From positions 12,474,501 to 12,538,500 of the forward strand of contig OU015655.1 of assembly GCA_907165275.2 (NCBI GenBank): a DNA stretch of 64,000 bases, read 5' to 3'. The notes under the pieces are model-generated. The model worked only from the letters and a program-made list of their open reading frames with translations, searched no databases and had not been told where the DNA came from. This document shows, piece by piece, positions 12,001 to 24,000 of this stretch (within the stretch, counting starts at the first letter, position 1; every line of letters starts with the position of its first letter). Source of the DNA: Zygaena filipendulae (lineage: Eukaryota; Arthropoda; Insecta; Lepidoptera; Zygaenidae). The translations under genes and the position numbers were made by a program.

Positions 12001-15000
12001 CGGAAAAGACATTAGGCGACGGTGTAAATGTGGACGATCCATTCGATGTTGCACATTGAAATTGAAACCGTATTATCACCAATGCAATCCAATGTAAAGC
12101 AAACTTTAAAATTTACAAACGGTGTTTAAGTAAGTTTATACGAACGTACAGTAATACGGTTGGTGTTCCAACTTCCACCATATCGGTATTGGACATTATT
12201 ATAATAATAAATAGCTTTAATATGGCTATAACAATATCACAATGGTTACCACCTGGTACCAAACATAGCTTAATTTGTACTATAAGGTGTCTTGTAAACT
12301 TTTTGGGACACTTTATTTGTACTCTCGTCAGTAATCACATAAATTTTTGCCTTGATGCGGGGTTCGAACCCGCAACACCTGGCGGAGCAGTATGGTTCAC
12401 TAACCACTAAACCAACGACGTAGCTATCAGGTTTTAAAATCGTCACGGCGGTTTTTATACTCTATATTGTCATGTTTAGAGTTACGTATATTTATTGTAA
12501 GTATTTTTCAAAGCAAAATATTTGAAAGAATAAAGATTTGTCTTTATTATATTCCTCACAATAATTATTAAAAAAAAACAGCCTGATAAGTCCCATAAAG
12601 TCATTGATAGCAGAAAACATAAGGTAAAAATGTTTCAGAATTATCGATGGGCATTCAACCCGGTGCTTGAGTTTTCCCGCCATTTACGGATTTAAACCCG
12701 ATAAAAGAGCATAAAAGGCTAGCTTTTATCAGGTTTAAACACAACCACCGGGTTGATTGGTACAGTCAGAATGCTATAAAACGAGAGTTTTTAAATAAAG
12801 AAAGACGCCATTAACGGACGATCCCCCCTACGAAAAGAACCGGCTCATACTCAGCCGTGTACTAATATAAAGTTTGGGTTATTTATGTGCATATTGTCTT
12901 GGTTGTGAGTTGTGACTATAGATGGGCAAACAACGCGATGCTTGGCTTTAAGCCCGATAAAAGCTAGCCTTTCACGGTCTTTTAAACCCAAAAATGGCAG
13001 GCTTTTATCGGGCTTAAACCCTAGCGCCGGGTTAATTCATAATTGCCCATCTATAGTTGTGACCAATGAGAATATAATCACTGGGTGGCAGTGACCAAAA
13101 CAATGACGCTTTTCAATGCCAAGTGTGCTAAAAATGTGCTAAAAACATTTTTGTCAGTAGTCCGTATGGCGTCTGCCTTGGTTAAATCCTCTAAGCCGTA
13201 AACTTAACTGATGATGATGAAAGCAATGACAGTATGTATCTATATGGTATCTATTTATCTTGAATGTGAGTTGTCATTATGTACCAAGGTGTAGGGAAAC
13301 TGTGCATGTTTAAAAAGTGTCTATAATTGCTCGCCTTTTTGAATCAACAATTGAGTATTGACGTTTTTATGAAAATTCACGAAAATTCAAATCATGAACA
13401 CTTCACGAAAAAATTGTTTTAAACAAACTTCAAGATAAGCGGTAGCTCTCAGTTCAATGCGTAGTTGTAGTTATTTGTCATAACTATATAGATGGGCAAT
13501 CAACCCGGTGCTTGGGATTAAACCCGATAAATGCCCGCCATTTTCGAGTTAAAACTCGAGTTTAAACCCAAAATGTACATTGAACTAACAATTTCTTCTT
13601 TCTCCATTAAGCAAAGCGTGAAGTTTATTGTTCCATCCATGTATGATGCGTGTAATATTTAAAACATTGCTTGGTCTATTTACAATTATATAATACAAAC
13701 TTGTTACAAAAACATATTATGGTGTAGTCATCATTGACGAATTATGTATGAATTATGGTACAACTAGGGTCGTCATCTGTGATTTTCAAATCATTAGAGA
13801 AATCCAAGAGTTTCGTTTTTCGCTCACGCTAATTAAACTGCACCGTATACAAAACTTTGTTCGGACATACGACAAATCAAACTAAAACTAGACATATGGT
13901 CATAATGACAACCCTACGCTTCAACCACTAACGATACGACTAGATATTCGGCATATCATATATAGACAGTGGCGCCAACTCGCTAAAAAAAGCTCATCAT
14001 ATTATCATCGTCCGAAATATTTAATTTAAAAAAGAAAAACGATAGGATATGCAAATCAATCCTATTATTTTAATGTTAATTTTGAAGTATTGCCGCATTT
14101 TATAAAAAAGTTTAATTGAATAATCATCAAAAGTGGCTGTTTCTGGCACTTTTCTTTGAAACATTTGCATAACAAATTTTAAATTCTGCTGCAGAATTAT
14201 CATCAAAAATTTATATTAACCTTATAAGGTGTCTTTTTAGATGAAATATTTCAGGATAATATAATATTTTTTCTAGCGGATGACGCTAGGTTGTGTTGTG
14301 TGAGGGTCATGACGGCAAGCTAACCTCCGCTTTGAGCTCCGCAACTTGTTCCTGCAGCTCCCGGACGCGGTCCGAGTCGTCCAAGCTGTTACTGCGCAGC
14401 TCCCCTTCGGTCGCCATCACTTCATTCTGGGTTTAAGTAATTTAATATGCTACATCGATTACTCATTCTTACATGTAAAAAAGCCTATAAAAATAAATAA
14501 ATAAATAACCTTCCTTCACATTCATGAAAATAGTGTATTTACGCGGGTGAATGACCTTTTGATTTGTCGGCACGCCACCGACAATACAGAGGAGAGAAGC
14601 GTTGCATAAATTTGAAGTGCGTCGGCGACTTACGCGCTCAATTTTCGTGGATAATTTTCTTTACGATAATTTTTTGTAAATATTAATCCTCCTTTAATAA
14701 GCCCCTCGATAAACCTTACACCATGTATAACTAGCTATACAAAAATATTCCGAAAAATAATAATAGTCAAAAATTCATTGAATAGTTTAGAAGAACTAAA
14801 GCGGACACACAGACGCTGTTAGCGACTTCTTTTATACTATAGGTACTATGAGTAAGATAATTACACACTCACTTTTATTTTATACTCCGACACTTCATTT
14901 TCTAATTCAGCTATCCTTTGCGCGTCCTCCATGTTTCTTATATTCGCTTGCATCGACTCGTATTTGGCCTGTCATGTGAAAACCGTTAAACATCAATGTA

Positions 15001-18000
15001 GCAGAAACAAAAGTTAATATATAGGCACCGGCGGTAATTTCAGAGTTCCCGCAGGAATTCCAGGATAAACTATAGATATACACCTTCCTCATAAATCACT
15101 CTGTATATTGGTGAAAACAGCATGAAAATCCGTTCAGTAGTTTTTCAGTTTATCGCGTACAAACAGCGGAAGCGACTTCAGCCCTACTAATCGTTACTAT
15201 AATAAAATTATAAATTCGAAAGTGAGTTTGTTTGTTTTTTACGCTTTCACGCCTTATCGGCTGAACCGATCATAATAAAATTTTGCATGCACGTTGTCAG
15301 GGGTGAAGAGAAGGACATAGGGCACTTTTTATCCCGGAATTTCCACGGCATCTCCGAAATTACCGCGGGTGAAATCGCGTGGAACAGCAAGTAATATTAT
15401 AAATACGAAAATAACTCTGTCAGTCGGTTACGCTTTCACGCATTAACGGCTCAACCGATCATGATATTTTGCACAACGTTGCCAGGGATACAAAAGGACA
15501 CAGGATACTTTTTCATACAGGCTGATTTTCAAAAGTCGTCAACACCCCTATTGTTAAATAAGTAAAAAAAAACAAAAAAAAAGACGCTCTCACCTTCAAA
15601 TCAAATATACACACCGGCAGAATTAGCGGAACATAAAAAGGCAGAGTATAGAAATAATTATGTATATATATTAAAACAAATTATTATCAGGCATGAAGTA
15701 ATAAACTAATATACATCTTTTAACATCGACTTTAAGAAGTTTTTAGTTAAATTTTATTAAAAGTAATCAAAATTAAAAATAAATAAAAAAGTCTCTAGTT
15801 TGTGAGAACTCAGACAATGTTGCAAATAAAAGTTGAATCACGAAGGGGAAACACACGTTATTAATCGTTCATTTATTTAGTGTTAAAATCACAGTAATCT
15901 TTAATTTGCAACATTATTTGTGTACCCACAAATTAGAGAAAAAGTGTTTTTTTTATTATTATTTTAAATAAAATTTAATAATTAATTTACAAACTTTTAA
16001 AGTGTTAAAAGATGTATATTAATTTATTACTTCACGTCTAATTATTATTCGTTTTAATATATATACGTAACTATTTCTATACTCTGCCTTTTTATGTTCC
16101 GCTAATTCTGCCGGTGTGTATATATATATATAAGAAAACTATCCGTTTCTGTGACATAAGGCAGAAATCAGTTCGCCAAGCAAAACATATTGTTGCGAAG
16201 TGGTTGCTGAGTTTGACCTACGCCCAGACGGAAAATCTGCTCAGGGTTCAGTCTTGATTTTCTACTGATGCACTGATCACCCAGACCCACGCACACGTAC
16301 CCACACATATTAGCACACACACACACACAAATATTCACGGACATTCGTACACGCAGACTCATGCATACACGCATATACTTATGTACCTTGACTGAGGGAT
16401 AATATCGTTAACATACATATTATGTATGTTAACGCACATTACGGTAACGTCATTGCGTCTCTGAAACGGCCCCCTTGACAACAGGCTACGCCTAGTGTGG
16501 GGACTACAAGTAATTTGCTATGTTATGTGTGTTATGGTAATAAATAAATTTTTCATTTTTCATTTTCATATACTTTATTGCACACACAGTAGAAGAGACA
16601 ATATTTACAAAAAACATAGACATATGGGTACGACCATATGGATACGATTTGACGACCCGATTGGCGCAATGGTCACCATGCCTGCCCGCTAATCAAGAGG
16701 TTCCGGGTTCGATTCCCGGTGGGGGTGGACTTTGTGTGATTAACACAGGGTTCCATTTTCCAGTCTGGGTGTATATATATATCTATAGTATAATATACAC
16801 ACATCAAAAGTGTCTAGGGATCAAGTACATTTTTTGCTATAAAAAGAAACCCAATAAATTTAAATCTAATCTAATTTTAATGACAGTTATGTTTTAAATT
16901 TTAAACAAAATTTGAATAAAATTCAATTTCATTAAAAAGTTTCAATAAGAATCCAGAAAAGTTACAATAATAATTCCGATTTGCGGCAATTCTCTAATAT
17001 GTACTTGATCCCTAGACACTTTTGATGTGTGTATATGTAATAATATGTGTAGTATATACCACGTGTTGCTTGGTTTCCACGAAACAAGCTTATAGCTTAG
17101 TGTGGGATCAAGTAGATCTGTGTGTTGTGAAGTGGATTATTATTATTATATGTATACGTATAATGTGGCGACCTATATTGCTGAAAGCATTTTTCACCTT
17201 GCTCTCGAGGTCGGCGTACTTGTGCTGAGACTCGCGCTGGCGCGCCAGCAGCGCCCGCTCGCGCTGCAGCGCCGCGTCCAGCTCCTCGCGCACGTGGCGC
17301 GCCTCCTCGTCCTGCCGCCGCAGCTGGTTCGTCGACACCTGCACCTGCGTCTCCAGCTCCATCACCTGCAACAAGCGACAACACATACATACATACATAC
17401 ACACAGTATAACAGCTGCATGTTGCCGGGGTACCCACACATACACACACACCACTCACCTCACATTTCTCATCTATTTTTATTATTATTTTTTCTTTTTC
17501 TTTTGTATTAACTTGTCAGTTCTATTTCGTTACGATTTGTCTAACCTGTCATTGGCACTATTGTGAGTGATTCGTATTGGTCAATTGGATGCAGATAAGC
17601 AGTAACATGTTAACCCACAAAATGAAGTTATTGATTCAGAACGATTTATTGAGAGGCAGAGAACGTTTTTAATTATGTGTTTACCTTATTACATTATCTA
17701 AATATGTAACTAAATATTGCGCACAAAAAATGTTCACACAAAATGGCGCTATAATTTTAAAACTTTAATTTACTCAAAATTTCTCCAGTGTGGGTTAACA
17801 CACTATTGCTTATCTATGTTAAATTGTTTTTTTTTTCTTAATGTGCTGTAGAGTTAGCTTTCAATAAATTTATAAAAATAAAGTATGTAAATCAAAATTA
17901 CACAATACAAATTACAGTGAGCTATAGTTGACTAGATCGTGTAGATTAATAAAAAATATTGAACGTCTTTTTTATTTATTTTTACGTTACGAAAAAAATT

Positions 18001-21000
18001 ACGGCGATCCACTGACTTGAATTGAAATTTCGCGCGCCGTCACTACCCGGTGCAGTTTGACGTGGCTTATACCGGTTGATGACGTCACGAGTCCCCCGCC
18101 CTAAACTTGAATGCACTTTATCTATTGTAAAAAAGCCAAAAATACGTGTTTGCTATTTTTTATTTTCTAACTGACGGATTCAAATTTTAATTTTCGTAAG
18201 TGGTCAAGATCCCTATTAGTCCGTCAGTTAGATGATAAAAAAATAATAGACACGTATTTTTTGCCTTTTCGAATTATTGAAAATATGCTTAGATAAAACG
18301 CATCAAACGTTTAGGAGCGGGAGGTCGCGACGTCATAACTAAGTAAGTATAAAGTGTACCTAGGCGTGACGTCACACGGAATTTGATTTCAATATAACGC
18401 CGTTATTTTTTGATTACGTAAAAAAATGTCCAATATTTTCTAATTAATCTACATGACGGCGTAAAAATTTAATGTAATCATAACGCCCACTGTTAGTACC
18501 TTGAGCCGCAGCTCCTTGAGCTCGGTCTGCGCCTCCACCTCGCGTATCTTGGAGGTCATGAGCTCCTCGTCGGCGCGCTGCGCGTCGCCCGAGCGGCCCT
18601 CCCACGCGCGCAGCAACTTCTTGGGCGTCGCCATTATATCGGACACCACGTTCGACTGCGCCGGCGCCGGCGACGGCTCCAGCTTCGACTTGTCGTACAC
18701 CTGCACACCGTTGAGCGTACAATCAATATGCACACGACACAGCCAAGGTCACAGAACAGAAAATGACAGATAAAAGGGACAATCAACATAGTTTGGTATG
18801 AAAACATACGAAGCCTAAGCTATACAATTAAGCTTCATATAAATTGAACAGTAAACTTTGCCGTGTGGGGGCGATTAGAGTCATCTCCCATGAAAATTGG
18901 ACTGTAAACTTGATCATGCCTGAGTACCATAAGCCTGCCTACCATGTATCATGTAAATTGAACAGTAAAGTCAACTGTGTGCGGGAGCGATTAGCAGCGG
19001 CAACGGTCACTGACCTGCAGGTGCCTCTGCCACGCCTCGGACAGCTCGGTAACGCGCTGACGGAGATCCTTGAGAGACAGGTTGGCCTCAGCCTCGCGTA
19101 GCTTCACAGCTATCAACTCATCCTGTACAATATGTTGTATATCACGGTATAATAACAACAATGAAAGGTTTCTCTCACACATATTATATAAAATGTGGTA
19201 AAATTAACTGCAAATATTTACAGGGCTGAAAGTATAGGTTATACAACAAACAGGATAAGCGATGGTAGTTTTTCAGAATATGAGGAACATAAATTCAATG
19301 AAAAAATATTACAACTACATTCACAAGGCACACAATACACATAGCTCACTAATACGTATACAAGGCACGCGCAACGCACACAACGAACGATGCATCAGTT
19401 GGTCAGCTCGATCGAGGTCATTGACCTTAAGATACCGGCGCACGGCGATGTGTTTTTTTTCTTTTTCTTTTTCTTCTTTTTGGACTCAACACTGAGTGTT
19501 ATTTGTCACTTTCATGATGTGTTTTTTAAAGCGATTGAGCGGCGAGCGCCTTCACAGGTTGTTTTCTTTTTGATTAATTGATTTTGTTTCAATTTTTTTT
19601 ATGAACTTATAACGGTGTATACATACAGCCCTGTAAATATTTGCAGCTAATTTTACCACATCTTATATAGGTACGTATATCAAAACGCAGCCAGCCAGGT
19701 AGAAGTTACCAAGTCGGAATTTCGCCTTGGTACCTTTTTTTCCGGCTGGCTAGAGTGTGTCTATGACAATTTTCGCCAAAAAGTCGACAAGGATTTTTAT
19801 ATAAATATATATCTCGGTTTTCCCGATTGAAACCGCGGAGAGCAGCCTGTAGAAATATATTTCACTTGAATCTGACTGAATACAATAAACGCGAGAAAAA
19901 AAGGAATGGGCTATTTGACTAATATTTTTTTTTTGTCCGTCTTAATATTGGACACGTATTTTTTCTTTTTTTACGTAACCAAAAAATAAAGGCGATACAT
20001 CGAGTTTATTTTTTGGTTTGTATGGCGGCTTGTAGCGGCTAGTGACGTCACGAGCCCCCACCCTCAACTTTAAAGCGCTTTATTTCTGTGTGTTTTTTTT
20101 TTCATTTATTTGAAAAAACAAAAAAATACGTGTGTAATGATTTTAAATTTTCTAACTGACGGCCTAATTAGAATATTGATTTTCGAAAGTCGTCAACGTC
20201 CCTATTGCAACTCGTTTAAAATGGCCGTCGCACCTGTAGATGGGCAACGTTGTTATCGACCCGCTGTTTCCGCAGGCTCTTGTTTTCGTTCTCCAGCTCG
20301 GCGATCCTCGCCGTGAGCTCCCTCTCGGCCGCCTCCCTTTCGGCCGCGTGGAGGCGCGCCCTCACCAGCTCCCTCTGGAGGCAGCGCGCCAACTCCTCGC
20401 CCTTCGCGCCGCCGCCCTCGATGCCCTCCATGCCCTCCAGCGACGACTGACGCGAGTTGTTCTGTACGCAACGTTACAAGCAACACTCCATACAAACGGA
20501 ACCGACGGAGAATCATCATCGCCCCCCAACTGCAGCTGTGGGCGGGCGGCTTGTGTGCACACGTGCGGGGTGCGGGGCGCACGCGTCCCTAATTTAAACT
20601 TACACCCTGTATATGCAGGATGTGATTTTAAACGGGGATTGAAATTCTCAATAGTTCATGTTTTTATGTAACCACTTACTAGCTGTGCCTCGCGGTTTCA
20701 CCCGCGTTAATTTCAGAGATCCCGCGATAATTCCGGGATAAAAAGTAGCCTATGTGTTAATCTGATGTATAAGCTATATTATTGTAAAGTTTCATTTAAA
20801 TCTATTCAGTAATTTTTGAGTGAAAGAGTAACAAACATCCATCCGTACATTCTTACAAACTTTCGCGTTTATAATATTAGTAGGACTAATAAAAAAAAAT
20901 ACTCATTAATCATAGAGAACTTAGCTTTACGTGGGTGAATGACTTTTTCATTAAAGGGAATTTCAAGTGTCCTATTTGTTAACAATAGACTACACGTGAA

Positions 21001-24000
21001 ACTCACTCGCGCTAGAAAATGATCCTTATACATATTATGTAGGTATATATACGGTGTAACTTTTATATACGGTGTACCTTATACACGGTGTAACATGTAC
21101 TCGGTGTAACTTATACACGGTGTAACATATACTCAGTGTAACTTATACACGGTGTAACATGTACTCGGTGTAACTTATACACGGTGTAACATATACTCAG
21201 TGTAACTTATACACGGTGTAACATATACTCAGTGTAACTTATACACGGTGTAACATGTACTCGGTGTAACTTATACACGATGTAACATGTACTTGCCGTA
21301 ACTTATATACAAGAGTGGTCACCTCGGCGATGGTCATCTCCAGCGAGCGTATCTCGTCCCTCGCGACCGCCAGCTGCTGCTGCGCGTCGAGGTGCATCCG
21401 CCGCAGCGCGTGCACCTCGCGGCCGAGGGCGAACGTCTCCTCCTCGCCCTCGGCGCGGTCCACCTGGCCGCGCACCAGCCGCTCCGCGAGCGCGGAAGAC
21501 TCCTTCTCGAGCAGCTCCACCCGCTGCTTCAGCAGACGGTTCTCTTGACGGAGACACTGTGCCACACACACAACAGACACACGCGCGCGTTTAGATATAG
21601 ATGTGACGTCACGAATGGCTTCACTATGTCGATACGTGCTGTCGAAAGTATTGTATCGTTTTAACTGAGGGGCTATTATGTAACTTTTGTTTCTATAATT
21701 TATCGGTTGCAATCAAAAACATGGCGGTTTTGCGATTACAATATTTTTTTTATCAATATCTAGCAGTCGACCAAAATAAGCATACTTCAAAAGTTGAAGC
21801 TGCCTAAAGATGATTAAATAATCGCAAAATAGCTATTATTTTCTGATTGAAACTAAAATATGATAGCAACAAAAGTTACATAACTACCCTGCGATTTCTA
21901 TAGTATTTTCACTACTTAATGATACTGAGTTGTGCCCAAAGTATTCTGTTAGGGTGTTTTTCTGTGATTCAAACTGACTGAATTTATTGGAAACTACTTC
22001 TAATTCATCTTACTTAAATTATTTATAGATGATTATATTTTTTGGTTTATTAAATTTCACGACGACGACAAATTCAACAAACCAACTCACTTTCACATTT
22101 ATAATATTAAGAATTTAGTCCATTATTATTCTTAGATAAATAGTAAATAAATTTAATGGACACGTATTTTTGCTTTACAAAACATATTATTTTGATAAAG
22201 TAGGTACATTAAGTTTAGGGAGTGCGGTCTCATGACGTCGTATCCCATGAACCTCACATGAACTCTACTCAGGTGACATTTCGACTCAACGTATCGCCGT
22301 TATTTTTTGATTACGTAAAAAAGAAAAATTACGTCGTTAGGTCGTTTTCAATATTTTTTTAATACAGTTGCACAAAAAGTGGCGTATTGCAGGGACGTAT
22401 AGCGTTCGTGATGTGGCCTATTACATACTCGAGCTTTTTCTTTACCTTACCCGAACTCGTGCGTTCTCTTTCCCAGCTTTCAAAAATGGCGACACGACTT
22501 TACACACGTTTTGGATTGCGAAACGTAGGTTTCGCATTACTAATACGACTAGCGCCATCTCTTGATCACAGTTGGAACTTAGTTGAGTTTATTGTGTTTT
22601 TATTATTTTATTAAATTGCCTCATTTTTTCGCAACTGTATTAAAAATAGTTGTTCAGTACACGTGCGGAACCGTCATTGCAAAGAGTTCCGACTGTCAAC
22701 CCTCACCTTTGACTGCGCCTCGGCTCGGGTAGACATTTGTCGGAACTCTTTGCAATGACAGGCTTTCCGCACTTGTAGTGAAATATACTATTTTTATTCA
22801 TCTACACGACAGACAGACTATATAATAACTTACGCAACTTAATCACCTATTTGGATGACATTTAGAATATGAACGAGTTCGTGGACTCACTCTAAGAACA
22901 GCCATGTCGCCTTGTTCCTTAGTTTTGATCACAGTGTATTCCTTCTCCAGTTTCTTCATCTTCTTCGGGTTGACTTTGATGGAGTAGGCCAGGTTCATGA
23001 ACGCGTCTTGATCGGCCTCGGCTTTAGCGGGCAGCTCTTTTTGTATGTACTGCCAACGATTAAATAATTATTTGCTCTATGATCATGCGTGTAACGTGCA
23101 AAACCGATATAATAACAATAATAATTTATTGCAACAATAACAGAAATAAGTATATACATACATAGTGAGGCTTACAACAACGAAATTATCTTAATTTACA
23201 CTGTAACAAGAGAGGCGATTTGGCGAACACTGCAGTAAGCCTATCTTGTTTTGAACTAAATAAATAAATAAATAGGCATGTTGACTAATTTTTATTTTTT
23301 AGTCCGTCTTGTAGATTATTAAAAAATATTGGACACGATTTTTTCTTTTTTTACGTAATCAAAAAATAACGGCGATATATTGAGTTGAAATTTCGCGTGA
23401 CGTCACTATTCTGACAGTTTGTATGGCGGTTTTGTGGTTAGTGACGTCACGACCTCCTCATCCTAAACTTTAATGCGCTTTATCTCTGTATATTTTAATT
23501 TATTTGAAAAAGCAAAAAATACGTGTCTATTGTTTTTTTATTTTCTAACTGACGGACTAATTAGAATTTTGATTTTCAATAGTAGTCAACATCCCTATTG
23601 TGAGTCTGGTGCCTAAACTAGGTTCGTAGAGAGCCCGTGTTATGTGTCACCGTTATTCTTTGACTAGCTGCTCCCCGCGGTTTCACCCTCGGTAATTTCA
23701 GAGATCCCGCGGGTATTTCGAGATAAAAGTATTTACTACCCTATATTTTTTTCTGTACCTAACCTTGACAACGTGTAGGTAGTATGCAAAATTTAATGTA
23801 GTTTCTTCCGCGTTAATTTCAGAGTTCCCGTGGGAATTCCGGGATAAAGAGCAGCCTATGTCCTTCTCTGCACTCCTGAGAACGTGTGTGCAAAATTTCG
23901 TGGCGATCGGTTGAGGCGTTTAGCCGTGAAAGCGTAACAAACAAACTCACTTTTGAATTTATAATATTAGTATGATGAGAGAATCAAATGACTACTAAAT

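Larger units (their letters stand above)
9040..14324 (-). other. evi5 intron 14 (5.3 kb)
   Basis: This is the longest intron of the gene. It contains the 235-bp MITE (9284-9519), a TGACGTCA-type MITE (about 9543-9850), a retroelement copy (about 10960-11143), an antisense tRNA-like SINE head (about 12345-12420), and a cluster of three ATAGATGGGCAA elements (12642-13575). I see nothing in 9850-10960, 11150-12340 or 13580-14280. Confidence 0.7.
16567..17197. mobile_element. LINE-tail-like fragment split by a nested SINE (evi5 intron 12)
   Basis: The segments 16567-16646 and 17148-17197 together match the unbroken copy at 61879-61985 (TTTATTGCACACACAGTAGA, then GCGACCTATATTGCTGAAAG). The gap is filled by a SINE flanked by ATATGGATACG and ATATGTATACG. 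The right end reaches the splice donor of evi5 exon 12. Confidence 0.7.

Noticed and set aside
12345..12420. tRNA gene on the minus strand
   Set aside because: GGGTTCGAACCCC is a perfect B box, but the 5' half does not fold as a tRNA and the segment resembles the other SINE heads.
16660..16725. tRNA gene on the plus strand (good A-box-like and B-box sequences)
   Set aside because: No acceptor-stem or anticodon-stem pairing that I can draw. It is followed by a SINE body, ATT-rich tail and flanking duplication, and the same structure recurs at 33362-33612. It is a SINE head.
17102..17566. 154-codon plus-strand open frame
   Set aside because: It is the shadow of evi5 exon 12 on the other strand, flanked by microsatellite-like translation.
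20240..20671. 143-codon plus-strand open frame rich in Leu/Arg
   Set aside because: Antisense shadow of the GC-rich exon 9 of evi5.
21049..21302. CRISPR-like array
   Set aside because: All units are repeat; there are no unique spacers. It is a eukaryotic intron minisatellite.
22707..22734. 27-bp micro-exon between evi5 exons 7 and 8
   Set aside because: Exon 7 to exon 8 already aligns with human EVI5 residue for residue, and the upstream sequence lacks a pyrimidine-rich acceptor. It lies inside a foldback element.
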